Of a stretch of 64,000 nt of DNA, positions 17,228 through 25,220 are shown in pieces. The DNA lies in NCBI GenBank assembly GCA_963745665.1, contig CAVUYE010000003.1:814947-878946 (forward strand). Direction: 5' to 3'. Source of the DNA: Bog-473 sp963745665 (GTDB lineage Bacteria > Actinomycetota > Acidimicrobiia > Acidimicrobiales > RAAP-2). The notes below the pieces were generated by a model. It did no database searches, was not told the DNA's origin, and worked only from the letters and a program-made list of their open reading frames with translations. Position 1 is the stretch's first letter. Every line of letters begins with the position of its first letter. The position numbers and the translations under genes are program-made.

Positions 17228-18379
17228 ATGGCGATACAGATCGGGCAGCTTATTGAGGCCGCGGCGACGCGAGCGGGCTCGGATGATTTCGGGGGAGACA
17301 CGTGGCGTGAGGGCCTCGATGTCCTGGTGGGTTCGCTCGCTGCGGACTCGGCGCTCAACGAGCTGGGCGAGAGCGTGATGATCGATCAGATCGTGGGTCT
17401 ATTGGTGAACCGGCTCGAGGTGGAGCAGTGGTACGCGCGGCATCCCGAGATCGAAGAGCAGGACATCGTGGCCCCGTTATTCGGGCTCGGCCTTCCCCGT
17501 ACGGGTTCCACCGCCTTGAGCTTCCTGCTGGCCAGCGACTCGGCCCGGCGTTCGTTGCGGACGTGGGAGGCCGGGAAGCCCTGCCCGCCGCCGGAGACCG
17601 CGACCGAGCACACCGACCCGAGGATCGCCCAGACACAAGTCGGCATCGACATCACGAACGAGATGTTTCCTGGCTTCGTTGGCATGTTGCCGACCTCGGC
17701 CACCGGACCGCAGGAGTGCATCCTCCTCATGGCCCTCGACTTCAGATCGCAAGTGTTCGAGGGAATGGCTCGGATACCCGCGTACAGCTCGTGGCTGTTG
17801 TCTTGCGACATGGAGCCTGCCTACCGCTATCACCGGCGTGTGCTGCAGTTGCTGCAATGGCGCTGCCCGCCGGAGCGATGGTGGCTCAAGACCCCAGCGC
17901 ACATGCACTCGATCGACGCGCTGGACCGGGTCTATCCTGACGCAAGGTTCGTGATGACGCACCGCGACGTGGGGAAGGTCCTCCCTTCGGTGTGCGCCGT
18001 CTTCGAGGCTCTGTCGGACGTGCTGACCGAGCGACCCGATCCCTTGGCGATCGGCGTCCACAATTCGGAGCTGTGGCGCTACTCATTGGAGCGCCTCATT
18101 GCATTTCGAGACGGCGGGAACGAGGGGCGCTTCTTCGACGTCTCGTTCGGCGAGGTGCAGCGCGATCCGATGGCTGCTGTGGGACACCTCTACGCCGATC
18201 TCGGCGACGAGCTCAGCGACGATGCTCGGCGAAACATGGAGGCCTGGTGGGCCGAGAGCTCGAAGGAGCGCTCTGGGCCGCACACCTACAGGGCCGAGAC
18301 GTTCGGGTTGGATCCGGCGGTCATCCGAGAGCAGTTCTCCTTCTACTACGACAGGTTCGACGTCGCACTCGAGGACTGA
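17228..18379 (+). CDS. Sulfotransferase family protein
   Basis: A 383-residue PAPS-dependent sulfotransferase-like protein (Sulfotransfer_3 type common in actinobacteria). The 5'-phosphosulfate loop is GLGLPRTGSTALSFLL near residue 86. RFVMTHRDVGKVLPSVCAVFE near residue 240 corresponds to the 3'-phosphate-binding region with its conserved arginine and serine. These enzymes sulfate lipids, glycans or small molecules; the acceptor is unknown. The start is the ATG at 17228, where MAIQIGQLIEAAA begins; the upstream open frame is not coding-like. Confidence 0.85.
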   Translation: MAIQIGQLIEAAATRAGSDDFGGDTWREGLDVLVGSLAADSALNELGESVMIDQIVGLLVNRLEVEQWYARHPEIEEQDIVAPLFGLGLPRTGSTALSFLLASDSARRSLRTWEAGKPCPPPETATEHTDPRIAQTQVGIDITNEMFPGFVGMLPTSATGPQECILLMALDFRSQVFEGMARIPAYSSWLLSCDMEPAYRYHRRVLQLLQWRCPPERWWLKTPAHMHSIDALDRVYPDARFVMTHRDVGKVLPSVCAVFEALSDVLTERPDPLAIGVHNSELWRYSLERLIAFRDGGNEGRFFDVSFGEVQRDPMAAVGHLYADLGDELSDDARRNMEAWWAESSKERSGPHTYRAETFGLDPAVIREQFSFYYDRFDVALED

Positions 18380-18458
18380 GGAACTCAGCTCGTCGCAGGA
18401 GCAGGAGCCTCCGCGTGTGCACTGACGTACTTCGGCTGGGTGCCGGCGGTCGGCACGA

Positions 18459-18905
18459 TCACGCGCCCTGCTGCTTCAGGGCGCCTTCCAGGCGCTCGAT
18501 CAGATCCGCGAGGTCCTTGAGGCCGCCTTGGGTATGGATGTCGAGTCGATCGAGGATCTGGACTGTGTCGTCGTAGGTGTGTTGGGATCGGACGTCACTG
18601 GCCACGCTCTGCACGTTTTGGCCGACCATGATGACCGACAGCAGGACCAATTGGAGGAACGTTTGGGCTATCCAGGCGATGAGGCCCTCACCTCCCGGCT
18701 TCAGCGCCGGTGGCAATCCAATGAGAGCAATGACTGCAAACGCGTACGCGCACCACATTGATCCGACGATATTGGTGAGGAAGACGGCGATCTTGGCATT
18801 GATTCCGTCGGCTCTCTGAATGTCGCTCCGCATACCACGAAGACTGATCGCTTCACCAATGTGATGGCGCGTCTTGACGGGTTTCGCCAGCTCCATTTGA
18901 CTCAT
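18459..18905 (-). CDS. DUF1003-like small membrane protein
   Basis: A 148-residue protein with two hydrophobic helices (IVGSMWCAYAFAVIALIGLP and FLQLVLLSVIMVGQNVQ) followed by a helical, charged C-terminal tail. The second helix ending in M-V-G-Q-N-V-Q is the hallmark of DUF1003-type proteins, whose function is not established. The start has a very strong ribosome-binding site (AAAGGAG, seven bases before ATG), suggesting high expression. 271 bases without a convincing gene separate it from the GGDEF-EAL gene end. Confidence 0.6.
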   Translation of the reverse strand: MSQMELAKPVKTRHHIGEAISLRGMRSDIQRADGINAKIAVFLTNIVGSMWCAYAFAVIALIGLPPALKPGGEGLIAWIAQTFLQLVLLSVIMVGQNVQSVASDVRSQHTYDDTVQILDRLDIHTQGGLKDLADLIERLEGALKQQGA

Positions 18906-19176
18906 TGTGCTCTCCTTTTCAGTCGTGAGACTCTTGCGAACGAGCCTCCTGCCTCTTCACCGATGGAGAGGAATGGACGGCAGGTGACAGTCGTTCGACC
19001 CATCCTGCCAATGGTGCTCTGGCACAATGGGTGATCCCGTGAGGATCCAGCGAGGTCACGATGTCTGAGACGCCTACCGCGTTCCTGGGCGCGTTGGGGA
19101 CCCCCCGGCGCCCGAGAAGGGGCACGACGTGGTTCAGGCCCGACGACGGAGACAATTCAAGTGGTCGGAAGCCCCG

Positions 19177-21480
19177 CTAGTTCACCGTGTCGATCGCATG
19201 CGACCGATCCAGCCCGGCGAAATCAAGCTGGTTCGCAGGACACGGGGCCTGGATCGCGTAGCCCTGGCCTGCATCGCACCCGAGCCTCGCCAAGACGCGA
19301 ATGAATCCGAGACGCTCGATACCCTCGGCGACAACGCGCAGACCGAGAGCGTGGCCAAGATCGATGATGGAGCGAACGATGTCCTCGTCCCGTCCTCCCG
19401 TCGCGGCGACCTGAAAGCTCGACGTGAACGTGCGGTCCAACTTGAGCTCACCGACGGTGAGGCCGTTCAGGTGGGAGATGGAGGAGAACCCCGTGCCGAA
19501 GTCGTCGATCGATACAAGGATGCCCGAATCGGACAGGCTCTGTATGACGCGCTTGGATCGGGTCAAGTCGGCCATGACCATCCCTTCGGTGATCTCGAGT
19601 ACCAGAGCCTCGGTCGGTAAGCCGGCGCGTTCCAGGATTTCGCCGACGCGCCGGGGGAGGGATGAATCCAAGAGGTCGGTGGCGAGGAGGTTGACCGCGA
19701 CGGCGGCGTGATGTCCCTTGTGCCACCAGCGGGCGCATTCGCCCACTGCTTCTTCGAAGACCCAGGCGGCGAGGGCATGGACGAGTCCGCTCTCCTCGGC
19801 GAGGGCCAAGAGGTGCTCAGGCGGGATGAGACCCAGAGTCGGATGGGGCCACCGCAGGAGTGCCTCGACAGTGATCACCTTGCCGGTCCGCAGGTCGATC
19901 TCGGGTTGGTAGTGCAATACCAGGGAACGATCGCTCATCGCCAGCCGCAAATCCTCAATGAGCGCGAACCGGTCGGACTCGTCGTCGAGGGCGCTCTCGT
20001 AGACGTCGAAAGAGCCCCGCTCGTTCTTGGCCCGGTACATTGCAATATCGGCGCAGCGGATCAGGTCGGCCGCATTCTGGGCGTGATCTGGAGCAAGCGC
20101 GACGCCGATGCTTGCGCCAACGTGCAGGCTGGCAGTGCTGACGTCGATCGGTTGCTCGAGCAGCGTGGTGATGCGTTGCGCCACGGTGGTCGCCTTGAAC
20201 GCGTCCGCCCCATAGAGGAGCACGGCGAACTCGTCACCGCCCATGCGCGCCACGAGGTCGTTGCGGCGGACGACTTGGCGGATGCGGGGCCCGATCTGAC
20301 GCAACAGTGCGTCCCCTGTCTGGTGTCCGAAGGAATCGTTGATCTCCTTGAAGTGATCCAGATCGATTATCAGCAGGGCCAGGCCATTGATTTGCGAGGT
20401 TCCCTCGCGCTGCGCGGTCAGAGCTTGCTCGAGTTCGTCCAGAAGCCGTCGGCGGTTCCCGAGACCTGTGAGCTCGTCGGTCACCGCCTCGTGTTGGCGT
20501 GTGTCGTTGAGCGCTCTCTGCTCGCGCAAAGAGAGGGCCATGCGGGCCGCTCCAGCAAAGAGCGTGGCGCCGGCGAGACCCAGCGCTACTGCGCTCATGG
20601 CCTGCAGGTTGCCCAGCACCAGGATCGCAATGCCCGCAACCAAGACGAGGGTGAGAATGATGAGGCGTGTCGCTCTCTCGACGATCGGGGCCCGAGGGGT
20701 TGTGTTGGGGCGAAGCCAGATTGAGATGGTCATGATGACGAATGCCGCCGGCCACAGCAGGTTCTGGGGTAGGCCCGTCGTCTGATGGACGGCAGGCGAG
20801 GACCGGTACAAAGACGCGATGTCGCCGAACCCCATGAGGGCGCATCCGCCCGCGAAGAGGAGGGTGCGCACTGGATGGCGCGGCACCATGGCGGTTGCTC
20901 CGACTGCCAGTGCCAGCAGAGCGACATCACCGATGGGATAGGCCAGATTGACCGCACCGGAGGCCGGCATCCCCGCAACCGTGGTCACGGCTCTGTCGAG
21001 GACGAACGCGGTGCAGATGGCGGCGGTCCCCAAGCTGGCGATGGCTCCGTCGAGCAACACACTCGGTTTGATCGGCCCCAGCTCGGAGCGGACGAGAAGG
21101 AAAAGTGCGACGCAGGCCATCGGGTAGAAGAGAAGGGTGACTCCGTCGGCTACCGACGGAGTCGAATGGGACGACTGGAGGCTCCAGGCGATATCGCCGA
21201 GGGCCCAGGCACACAGAGCCCCGGCGAACGACACGACCGCCCAGCGGGTGGGCCGGGTGGAGAGCGCCTGTCCGAGATATTCCAGCACCCGACGGAGGTC
21301 GCGCCGCGGCCCGGGGGCAGCCTCCACCGTTGTCTTACCCCCCTCCGTCTGCGACATCACTGGTGAAATCGGCGTTTCGGCGTCCCCGCTTGACGAGATA
21401 GTTGGGCGTCGTGTTGCAGGTTGGTGGCGGACCGTGCGGAACGGCGCCTGTCCAGCCAGGGCCCTGAACTGTGAAAACAC
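19177..21480 (-). CDS. Membrane GGDEF-EAL protein (cyclic di-GMP synthesis/degradation)
   Basis: A 767-residue bifunctional cyclic-di-GMP protein. About eight transmembrane helices occupy residues ~75-325. The GGDEF domain (~335-495) carries DELTGLGNRR, DLDHFKEINDSFGH and an intact R-M-G-G-D-E-F active site. The EAL domain (~505-755) has V-E-A-L-L-R-W, L-E-I-T-E, S-I-D-D-F-G-T-G and V-A-E-G-I-E, so both activities look catalytically possible. No separate sensory domain is seen beyond the membrane part. The start may instead be the internal methionine at residue 42 (MSQTEGGK), since the first 40 residues look unstructured. Confidence 0.92.
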   Translation of the reverse strand: MFSQFRALAGQAPFRTVRHQPATRRPTISSSGDAETPISPVMSQTEGGKTTVEAAPGPRRDLRRVLEYLGQALSTRPTRWAVVSFAGALCAWALGDIAWSLQSSHSTPSVADGVTLLFYPMACVALFLLVRSELGPIKPSVLLDGAIASLGTAAICTAFVLDRAVTTVAGMPASGAVNLAYPIGDVALLALAVGATAMVPRHPVRTLLFAGGCALMGFGDIASLYRSSPAVHQTTGLPQNLLWPAAFVIMTISIWLRPNTTPRAPIVERATRLIILTLVLVAGIAILVLGNLQAMSAVALGLAGATLFAGAARMALSLREQRALNDTRQHEAVTDELTGLGNRRRLLDELEQALTAQREGTSQINGLALLIIDLDHFKEINDSFGHQTGDALLRQIGPRIRQVVRRNDLVARMGGDEFAVLLYGADAFKATTVAQRITTLLEQPIDVSTASLHVGASIGVALAPDHAQNAADLIRCADIAMYRAKNERGSFDVYESALDDESDRFALIEDLRLAMSDRSLVLHYQPEIDLRTGKVITVEALLRWPHPTLGLIPPEHLLALAEESGLVHALAAWVFEEAVGECARWWHKGHHAAVAVNLLATDLLDSSLPRRVGEILERAGLPTEALVLEITEGMVMADLTRSKRVIQSLSDSGILVSIDDFGTGFSSISHLNGLTVGELKLDRTFTSSFQVAATGGRDEDIVRSIIDLGHALGLRVVAEGIERLGFIRVLARLGCDAGQGYAIQAPCPANQLDFAGLDRSHAIDTVN

Positions 21481-21539
21481 TCAACCGCCGTCGGGCGGGT
21501 CGCTTCCACCATCCTCATGGAGGGGGTCGGGTTACTTGC

Positions 21540-22679
21540 TCAGTCGGAATTCGTTTCTGCGAGCGCAGCGTGAGCTTCGGCCATCTGGCACTCCCACTTC
21601 CGCTCAATCTCTCCGAAGTGCCAGACGGCCAAGGCCACGATCCACGTGACCACGAAGACCCCGACAATGATGAACCCAGCGCGGTTGATGTTGAAGTTCT
21701 GCATGAAGCCCCAGAAGCCACCACCAAGGTTCGTCTCCTGTGCGATGAGGCCCAGGATCTCGACGGTGCCGATGAACAGCGCGATGAAGACGGACAGACC
21801 GGTGATCGTCAGGTTGTAGTAGATCTTGCGGATCGGCTTGGCGAAGGCCCAGTCGTAGGCGAAGTTCATGAAACACCCATCGATGGTGTCGAACAGGCAC
21901 ATCCCTGCGGCGAAGAGGAGCGGCAGAGAGATCACAGCGTAGAAGGGCAAGCCACCCACCACGGCGGATCCAGCCAGCACCAGGAGGGCGACCTCGGTGG
22001 CCGTGTCGAACCCGAGACCGAAGAGCACCCCGACCGGGTACATCTTCCAAGGGGTGTCGATGCGCTGGGCGTAGCCTCCGAGGAAGCGGTTCATTAGCCC
22101 TCGGTTGTCGAGCTGACGTTCGAGCTCCTCGTCGTCGTAGCACCCCTGGCGCATCTCCCTGCTCACCTTGACGATCGAGACAAGCACAATGAGGTTCAAG
22201 AGGCCGATCAGGTAGAGGAAGGTTCCCGACACGGAGGTGCCGATGACCGCCGTCCAATGGTGTAGGCCCGAACCGCCGTTCTTGACGGCGCCGTTCAGAG
22301 CCCGGATGCCGAAATTCAGCAGGACGGCGAGAACGAACACGATGCTTGAGTGGCCGAGCGAGAAGAAGTACCCGACGCTGAGGGGCCGCTGACCGTCCTG
22401 AATGAGCTTGCGCGTCGTGTTGTCGATAGCGGCGATGTGGTCGGCGTCGAAGGCGTGACGCATACCGAGTGTGTAGGCAAGGACTCCGGTACCGAAGCCG
22501 AAGACCTCTGTCTTGGAGATTTGATAGTGGCCTCGAAGGGCCACCACCAACATCCCCCAACCGAGCGCGTTGAGGCCGACGATGGTGAACGCCATACCGC
22601 CGACCCTCAGCCATTCCCGCGGTGTCAGGCCGTCACGGATTCGCGTGATCCGGGATCGCACGGTTGCCATCGAGAACAC
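21540..22679 (-). CDS. NiCoT-family nickel/cobalt permease
   Basis: A 379-residue secondary transporter with about eight transmembrane helices that takes up Ni(II) and/or Co(II). The signature RHAFDADHIAAIDN (H-x4-D-H) in the second helix binds the metal, and YFFSLGHSSIVF and GLGFDTATEV are the other NiCoT motifs. It is divergent from a Fur-family regulator with a palindrome in between, so metal-dependent repression is likely. An internal ATG three codons in is an alternative start. No urease or hydrogenase gene lies in the window to identify the metal user. Confidence 0.93.
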   Translation of the reverse strand: MFSMATVRSRITRIRDGLTPREWLRVGGMAFTIVGLNALGWGMLVVALRGHYQISKTEVFGFGTGVLAYTLGMRHAFDADHIAAIDNTTRKLIQDGQRPLSVGYFFSLGHSSIVFVLAVLLNFGIRALNGAVKNGGSGLHHWTAVIGTSVSGTFLYLIGLLNLIVLVSIVKVSREMRQGCYDDEELERQLDNRGLMNRFLGGYAQRIDTPWKMYPVGVLFGLGFDTATEVALLVLAGSAVVGGLPFYAVISLPLLFAAGMCLFDTIDGCFMNFAYDWAFAKPIRKIYYNLTITGLSVFIALFIGTVEILGLIAQETNLGGGFWGFMQNFNINRAGFIIVGVFVVTWIVALAVWHFGEIERKWECQMAEAHAALAETNSD

Positions 22680-22727
22680 GCCTCCAGGGGTTGGCCGCTT
22701 GGAGGCACGGTACGCTAAATGCGAGGC

Positions 22728-22767
22728 TATTGCAATAGGGACACGTTATTAATATGATTGCCAATAC
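22728..22767. promoter_or_regulatory. Candidate Nur/Fur operator between permease and regulator
   Basis: The AT-rich divergent spacer holds a perfect 10-bp palindrome tattgcaata (22728-22737) containing TTGCAA, the half-site described for nickel-responsive Nur boxes. A related attgccaata lies at 22757-22766. The pair brackets the likely promoters of both divergent genes. Confidence 0.55.
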
Positions 22768-22778
22768 AATGGGGTGTC

Positions 22779-23234
22779 ATGGGCAGTCCAGTCAGCGTTG
22801 AGGGTTCTCCGGCCGACCTGAGTTCGGTGGAGTCCGTTCTGGCCCTCGTGCGTGAGCACGGGGGCAGGGCAACCAGCTCCCGCCGTCTCCTCCTCGAGGT
22901 GCTCTTCGAGGCTTCAGGGCATGTGTCCGCCGAGGATCTGGCACTGGCGGTGCAGACGAGGGCGCCCGACGTGCATATCTCGACGATCTATCGAAATCTT
23001 GAAGAGTTGGAGAAGCTCGGCGTCGTCGTCCATGCGCATCTCGGTCACGGTCCTGCGACGTACCACCTCGCTGGTCACGCGCACTGCCACCTCGTCTGCG
23101 AGTCGTGCGGAGCGATCATCGATGTGCCAGAGGATCTTTTCCGAACTCTCAACCGGACGACCAGAGAGCGGTTCGGGTTCGCCATCAATCCGCGTCATTT
23201 CGCCGTCCTGGGGCGATGCGAGAATTGCCAGTGA
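22779..23234 (+). CDS. Fur-family metalloregulator, probably Nur-like
   Basis: A 151-residue ferric-uptake-regulator-family repressor. The winged-helix DNA-binding part includes SAEDLALAVQTRAPDVHISTIYRNLEEL split as helix-turn-helix. The dimerisation and metal part has H-A-H-C-H-L-V-C-E-S-C-G and a C-terminal C-E-N-C, giving the two C-x-x-C motifs of the structural zinc site. Divergence from a nickel/cobalt permease and a TTGCAA-containing spacer favours nickel sensing over iron or zinc. The ATG at 22779 is preferred to the TTG at 22758, which lies inside the putative operator. Confidence 0.88.
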   Translation: MGSPVSVEGSPADLSSVESVLALVREHGGRATSSRRLLLEVLFEASGHVSAEDLALAVQTRAPDVHISTIYRNLEELEKLGVVVHAHLGHGPATYHLAGHAHCHLVCESCGAIIDVPEDLFRTLNRTTRERFGFAINPRHFAVLGRCENCQ

Positions 23235-23243
23235 AGGAAGGGT

Positions 23244-23264
23244 GCCCGAGCGCTTGGCTCAGGC
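23244..23264. terminator. Hairpin at the convergent ends of fur-like and VOC genes
   Basis: gcccgagc (23244-23251) pairs with gctcaggc (23257-23264) with one mismatch and a 5-base loop, spanning the 24-base gap between convergent stops and the end of the VOC gene. There is no T-run. Confidence 0.35.
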
Positions 23265-23723
23265 GTCCATCGAATAGAACAGGTTGATAATCGATCCGTA
23301 ATATTCGGGCCCAACCGTTTCCGCGTCGTAGTGGACGAAGACCAAAGGCAGGTTGTCCGGATCCCGTCCGCGGATTATTTCCGATGCGCCGTTGTCGATG
23401 GGTTGACGATCGGTGAAGCGATCAGCGCTTCGCAGGATCGGCTCGATCCGATCGAGCTCGGCGAGCGATCCGACATTGAAGGTCATCAACCGGAGGCCGA
23501 GCGACTGCTGACCATGGCGAGTCTGGAAAGCGCTCCGCGTCTCGCGCAGGACGAGCACCGCGGCGGTAGGAGAGGTGTCGCCGAGAACTGCGATACGGTC
23601 CTCGCGAGTGATCACATCAAAAGGCCCGAGGTCGCCGTAGAAAGCGACCGACCGATCGAGCTCGGCGACGGCAATCAGCGTGGAACGTATTGCCCATGGC
23701 TGTACGACGTGATCTGTAGGCAT
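23259..23723 (-). CDS. VOC (glyoxalase/dioxygenase fold) family protein
   Basis: A 154-residue protein with one vicinal-oxygen-chelate-type repeat: LIAVAELDRSVAFYGDLGPFDV at the start, RLMTFNVGSLAELDRIEPIL in the middle and DNLPLVFVHYDAETVG near the end. These proteins bind a metal and act as glyoxalases, dioxygenases or resistance proteins. The metal ligands are not clear enough to assign a reaction. It is convergent with the Fur-like gene. Confidence 0.6.
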   Translation of the reverse strand: MPTDHVVQPWAIRSTLIAVAELDRSVAFYGDLGPFDVITREDRIAVLGDTSPTAAVLVLRETRSAFQTRHGQQSLGLRLMTFNVGSLAELDRIEPILRSADRFTDRQPIDNGASEIIRGRDPDNLPLVFVHYDAETVGPEYYGSIINLFYSMDA

Positions 23724-23807
23724 GGTGCTTCCTTCATGGGTCTCGGAGGTTGTCTGCTGGAAGTGCGTTCTCGGGATTCAGGCTACAAAGTGCGTCCGCG
23801 TCGTGCG

Positions 23808-23845
23808 GCCCTCGGGGTTCGAACCCGGACCTGCCGTTGAGAGCG
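23808..23845 (-). pseudogene. tRNA 3'-half-like fragment
   Basis: On the minus strand the bases around gggttcgaaccc (23817-23828) form a T-arm with the TTCGAAC loop and four of five stem pairs, preceded by cggcaggtc as in a tRNA variable region. No matching acceptor 5' strand, D-arm or paired anticodon stem is present, so this is not a working tRNA. It may be a decayed tRNA end or chance. Confidence 0.25.
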
Positions 23846-23893
23846 CCGTGCTGTCGGTTCATCTGAGCCTTTGACCTGCGATTACTTGCTGTC

Positions 23894-24382
23894 TTGACCG
23901 AGGTACTGGGCTTGGCTCCTCACGACCGCCGAGAACCCTCCGGACGGCGTGCAGCTGGAAAGCCGATCGTCCTGTTCCTGTGCACGCACAATGCCGGAAG
24001 GAGTCTCGCGGCAAAGGTCCTTCTCGATCACTATGCCGCCGGCGCAGTTGACGTCCGATCCGCTGGGTCGGATCCGGCCGCCGAACTCAACCCTTCAGTC
24101 GTGGCGCTGCTCGAAGAGCGAGGCGTCGATACCAGCCGTGAGTTCCCGAAGGTACTGACCGAAGCGGACGCTCTCGAGTGTGACCTCATCGTCACCATGG
24201 GGTGTGGTGACTCTTGCCCGGTGTACGTCGGCAAGCGCTACTTGGATTGGGAACTGGACGACCCAGCCGGGCTCTCGGTCGAGAAAGTGCGTCCGATCGT
24301 TGAAGAAATCGACCGTCGGGTGCGGTGGTTGCTCAGAGACTTCACCAAAGGGGCCACACCCCGCCCGGATTCAGCTGACTAG
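23894..24382 (+). CDS. arsC: Arsenate reductase / low-molecular-weight phosphatase (ArsC-type)
   Basis: A 162-residue protein of the LMW tyrosine-phosphatase-like arsenate reductases. The active-site P-loop FLCTHNAGRSLAAK (C-x5-R-S, residues ~29-36) holds the nucleophilic cysteine. The later TMGCGDSCPVYVGKRYLDWEL supplies two more cysteines and the acid loop, as in thiol-dependent ArsC proteins. It would reduce As(V) to As(III) in the cytoplasm. No ArsR regulator or arsenite exporter is next to it. The TTG start is the only one upstream of the conserved core in this frame apart from a second TTG six codons later. Confidence 0.85.
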   Translation: MTEVLGLAPHDRREPSGRRAAGKPIVLFLCTHNAGRSLAAKVLLDHYAAGAVDVRSAGSDPAAELNPSVVALLEERGVDTSREFPKVLTEADALECDLIVTMGCGDSCPVYVGKRYLDWELDDPAGLSVEKVRPIVEEIDRRVRWLLRDFTKGATPRPDSAD

Positions 24383-24543
24383 CGCTCAGGGCCGTCCAGC
24401 TCGTGGCGTCCGCTCGCCGCGCTTCTCGCCGACGGAAAGTCCGGGCTCACGCTATGCAAGAAGATGTCGTATTCACGCGACGATTCACAGAGACCATGAG
24501 CGTCGGCGCCGAGGCCGGTCTCGCATTCGGAGTAGGAGTATGT

Positions 24544-25023
24544 CTACGGACGGACCTCAGATCGAATGAGGATCGGAGCGATACGTACCAAGGCGTTGTA
24601 CGTCACCACTGCGATTGCGAGATGCATCACCATCAATACGGCGACCGCCTCAGACGGCGCGCCCTGGGCCAGGATGTAGAGATCCGGTAGCCACAGGACA
24701 ATCGTGACCAAGACGGCCAGCCGTAGAAACAACCAGCGAGGAGCTGAACTGATCCGGGTGACGATGGGCCATCCCACACACGCGATGAAGACTCCAAGAA
24801 TGGTCAGCCGGGCGTAGTCGTGAAACTGAAAATGGATGTATCCCTTGGTCGAAGGGAACAGTCTCTGGCCAATGACCACAAGTAGTGCGTCAATCAGTAG
24901 CGAACCGACGATCGCAACGGCAGTGGCCACGATGACGCGAAGGGTTGAGGGTTGGCTGTGCTTCGGTGAAAAGTCGACCTTCACGATTTCCATCGTGCGG
25001 TCGAGGAGCGAGGTCGCCGTCAC
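24544..25023 (-). CDS. Four-helix membrane protein, unknown function
   Basis: A 159-residue integral membrane protein with four hydrophobic helices (VATAVAIVGSLLIDALLVVIG, LTILGVFIACVGWPIV, WLFLRLAVLVTIVLWLPDLYIL, AVAVLMVMHLAIAVVTYNALV). The arrangement resembles DUF6069-like actinobacterial proteins. The GTG at 25023 is preceded by AGAAAGGAAAC, a good ribosome-binding site, and is preferred to the longer frame starting at 25224. It lies downstream of the two-component system on the same strand and may belong to its regulon. Confidence 0.6.
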   Translation of the reverse strand: MTATSLLDRTMEIVKVDFSPKHSQPSTLRVIVATAVAIVGSLLIDALLVVIGQRLFPSTKGYIHFQFHDYARLTILGVFIACVGWPIVTRISSAPRWLFLRLAVLVTIVLWLPDLYILAQGAPSEAVAVLMVMHLAIAVVTYNALVRIAPILIRSEVRP

Positions 25024-25220
25024 CAGTTTCCTTTCTGATCCCAGTCGAGGTCTGCAGTTCAGCCCGGGGCTGCGTCGGTCCGACGCCTTCCGGCGCCTAG
25101 GTCCGAACCGGCCGCCGACGGGGGCATCGCCCGCTTTCCCCGAAGGATACGGATTGACCATTACGCCAAAATGAAGCCGATCAGGGGCCGTGGATTCATT
25201 TCGACTGGCCGACTCGGCGG

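Noticed and set aside
23790..23850. Functional tRNA gene
   Set aside because: Only the T-arm pairs; acceptor, D-arm and anticodon stems cannot be formed on either strand.
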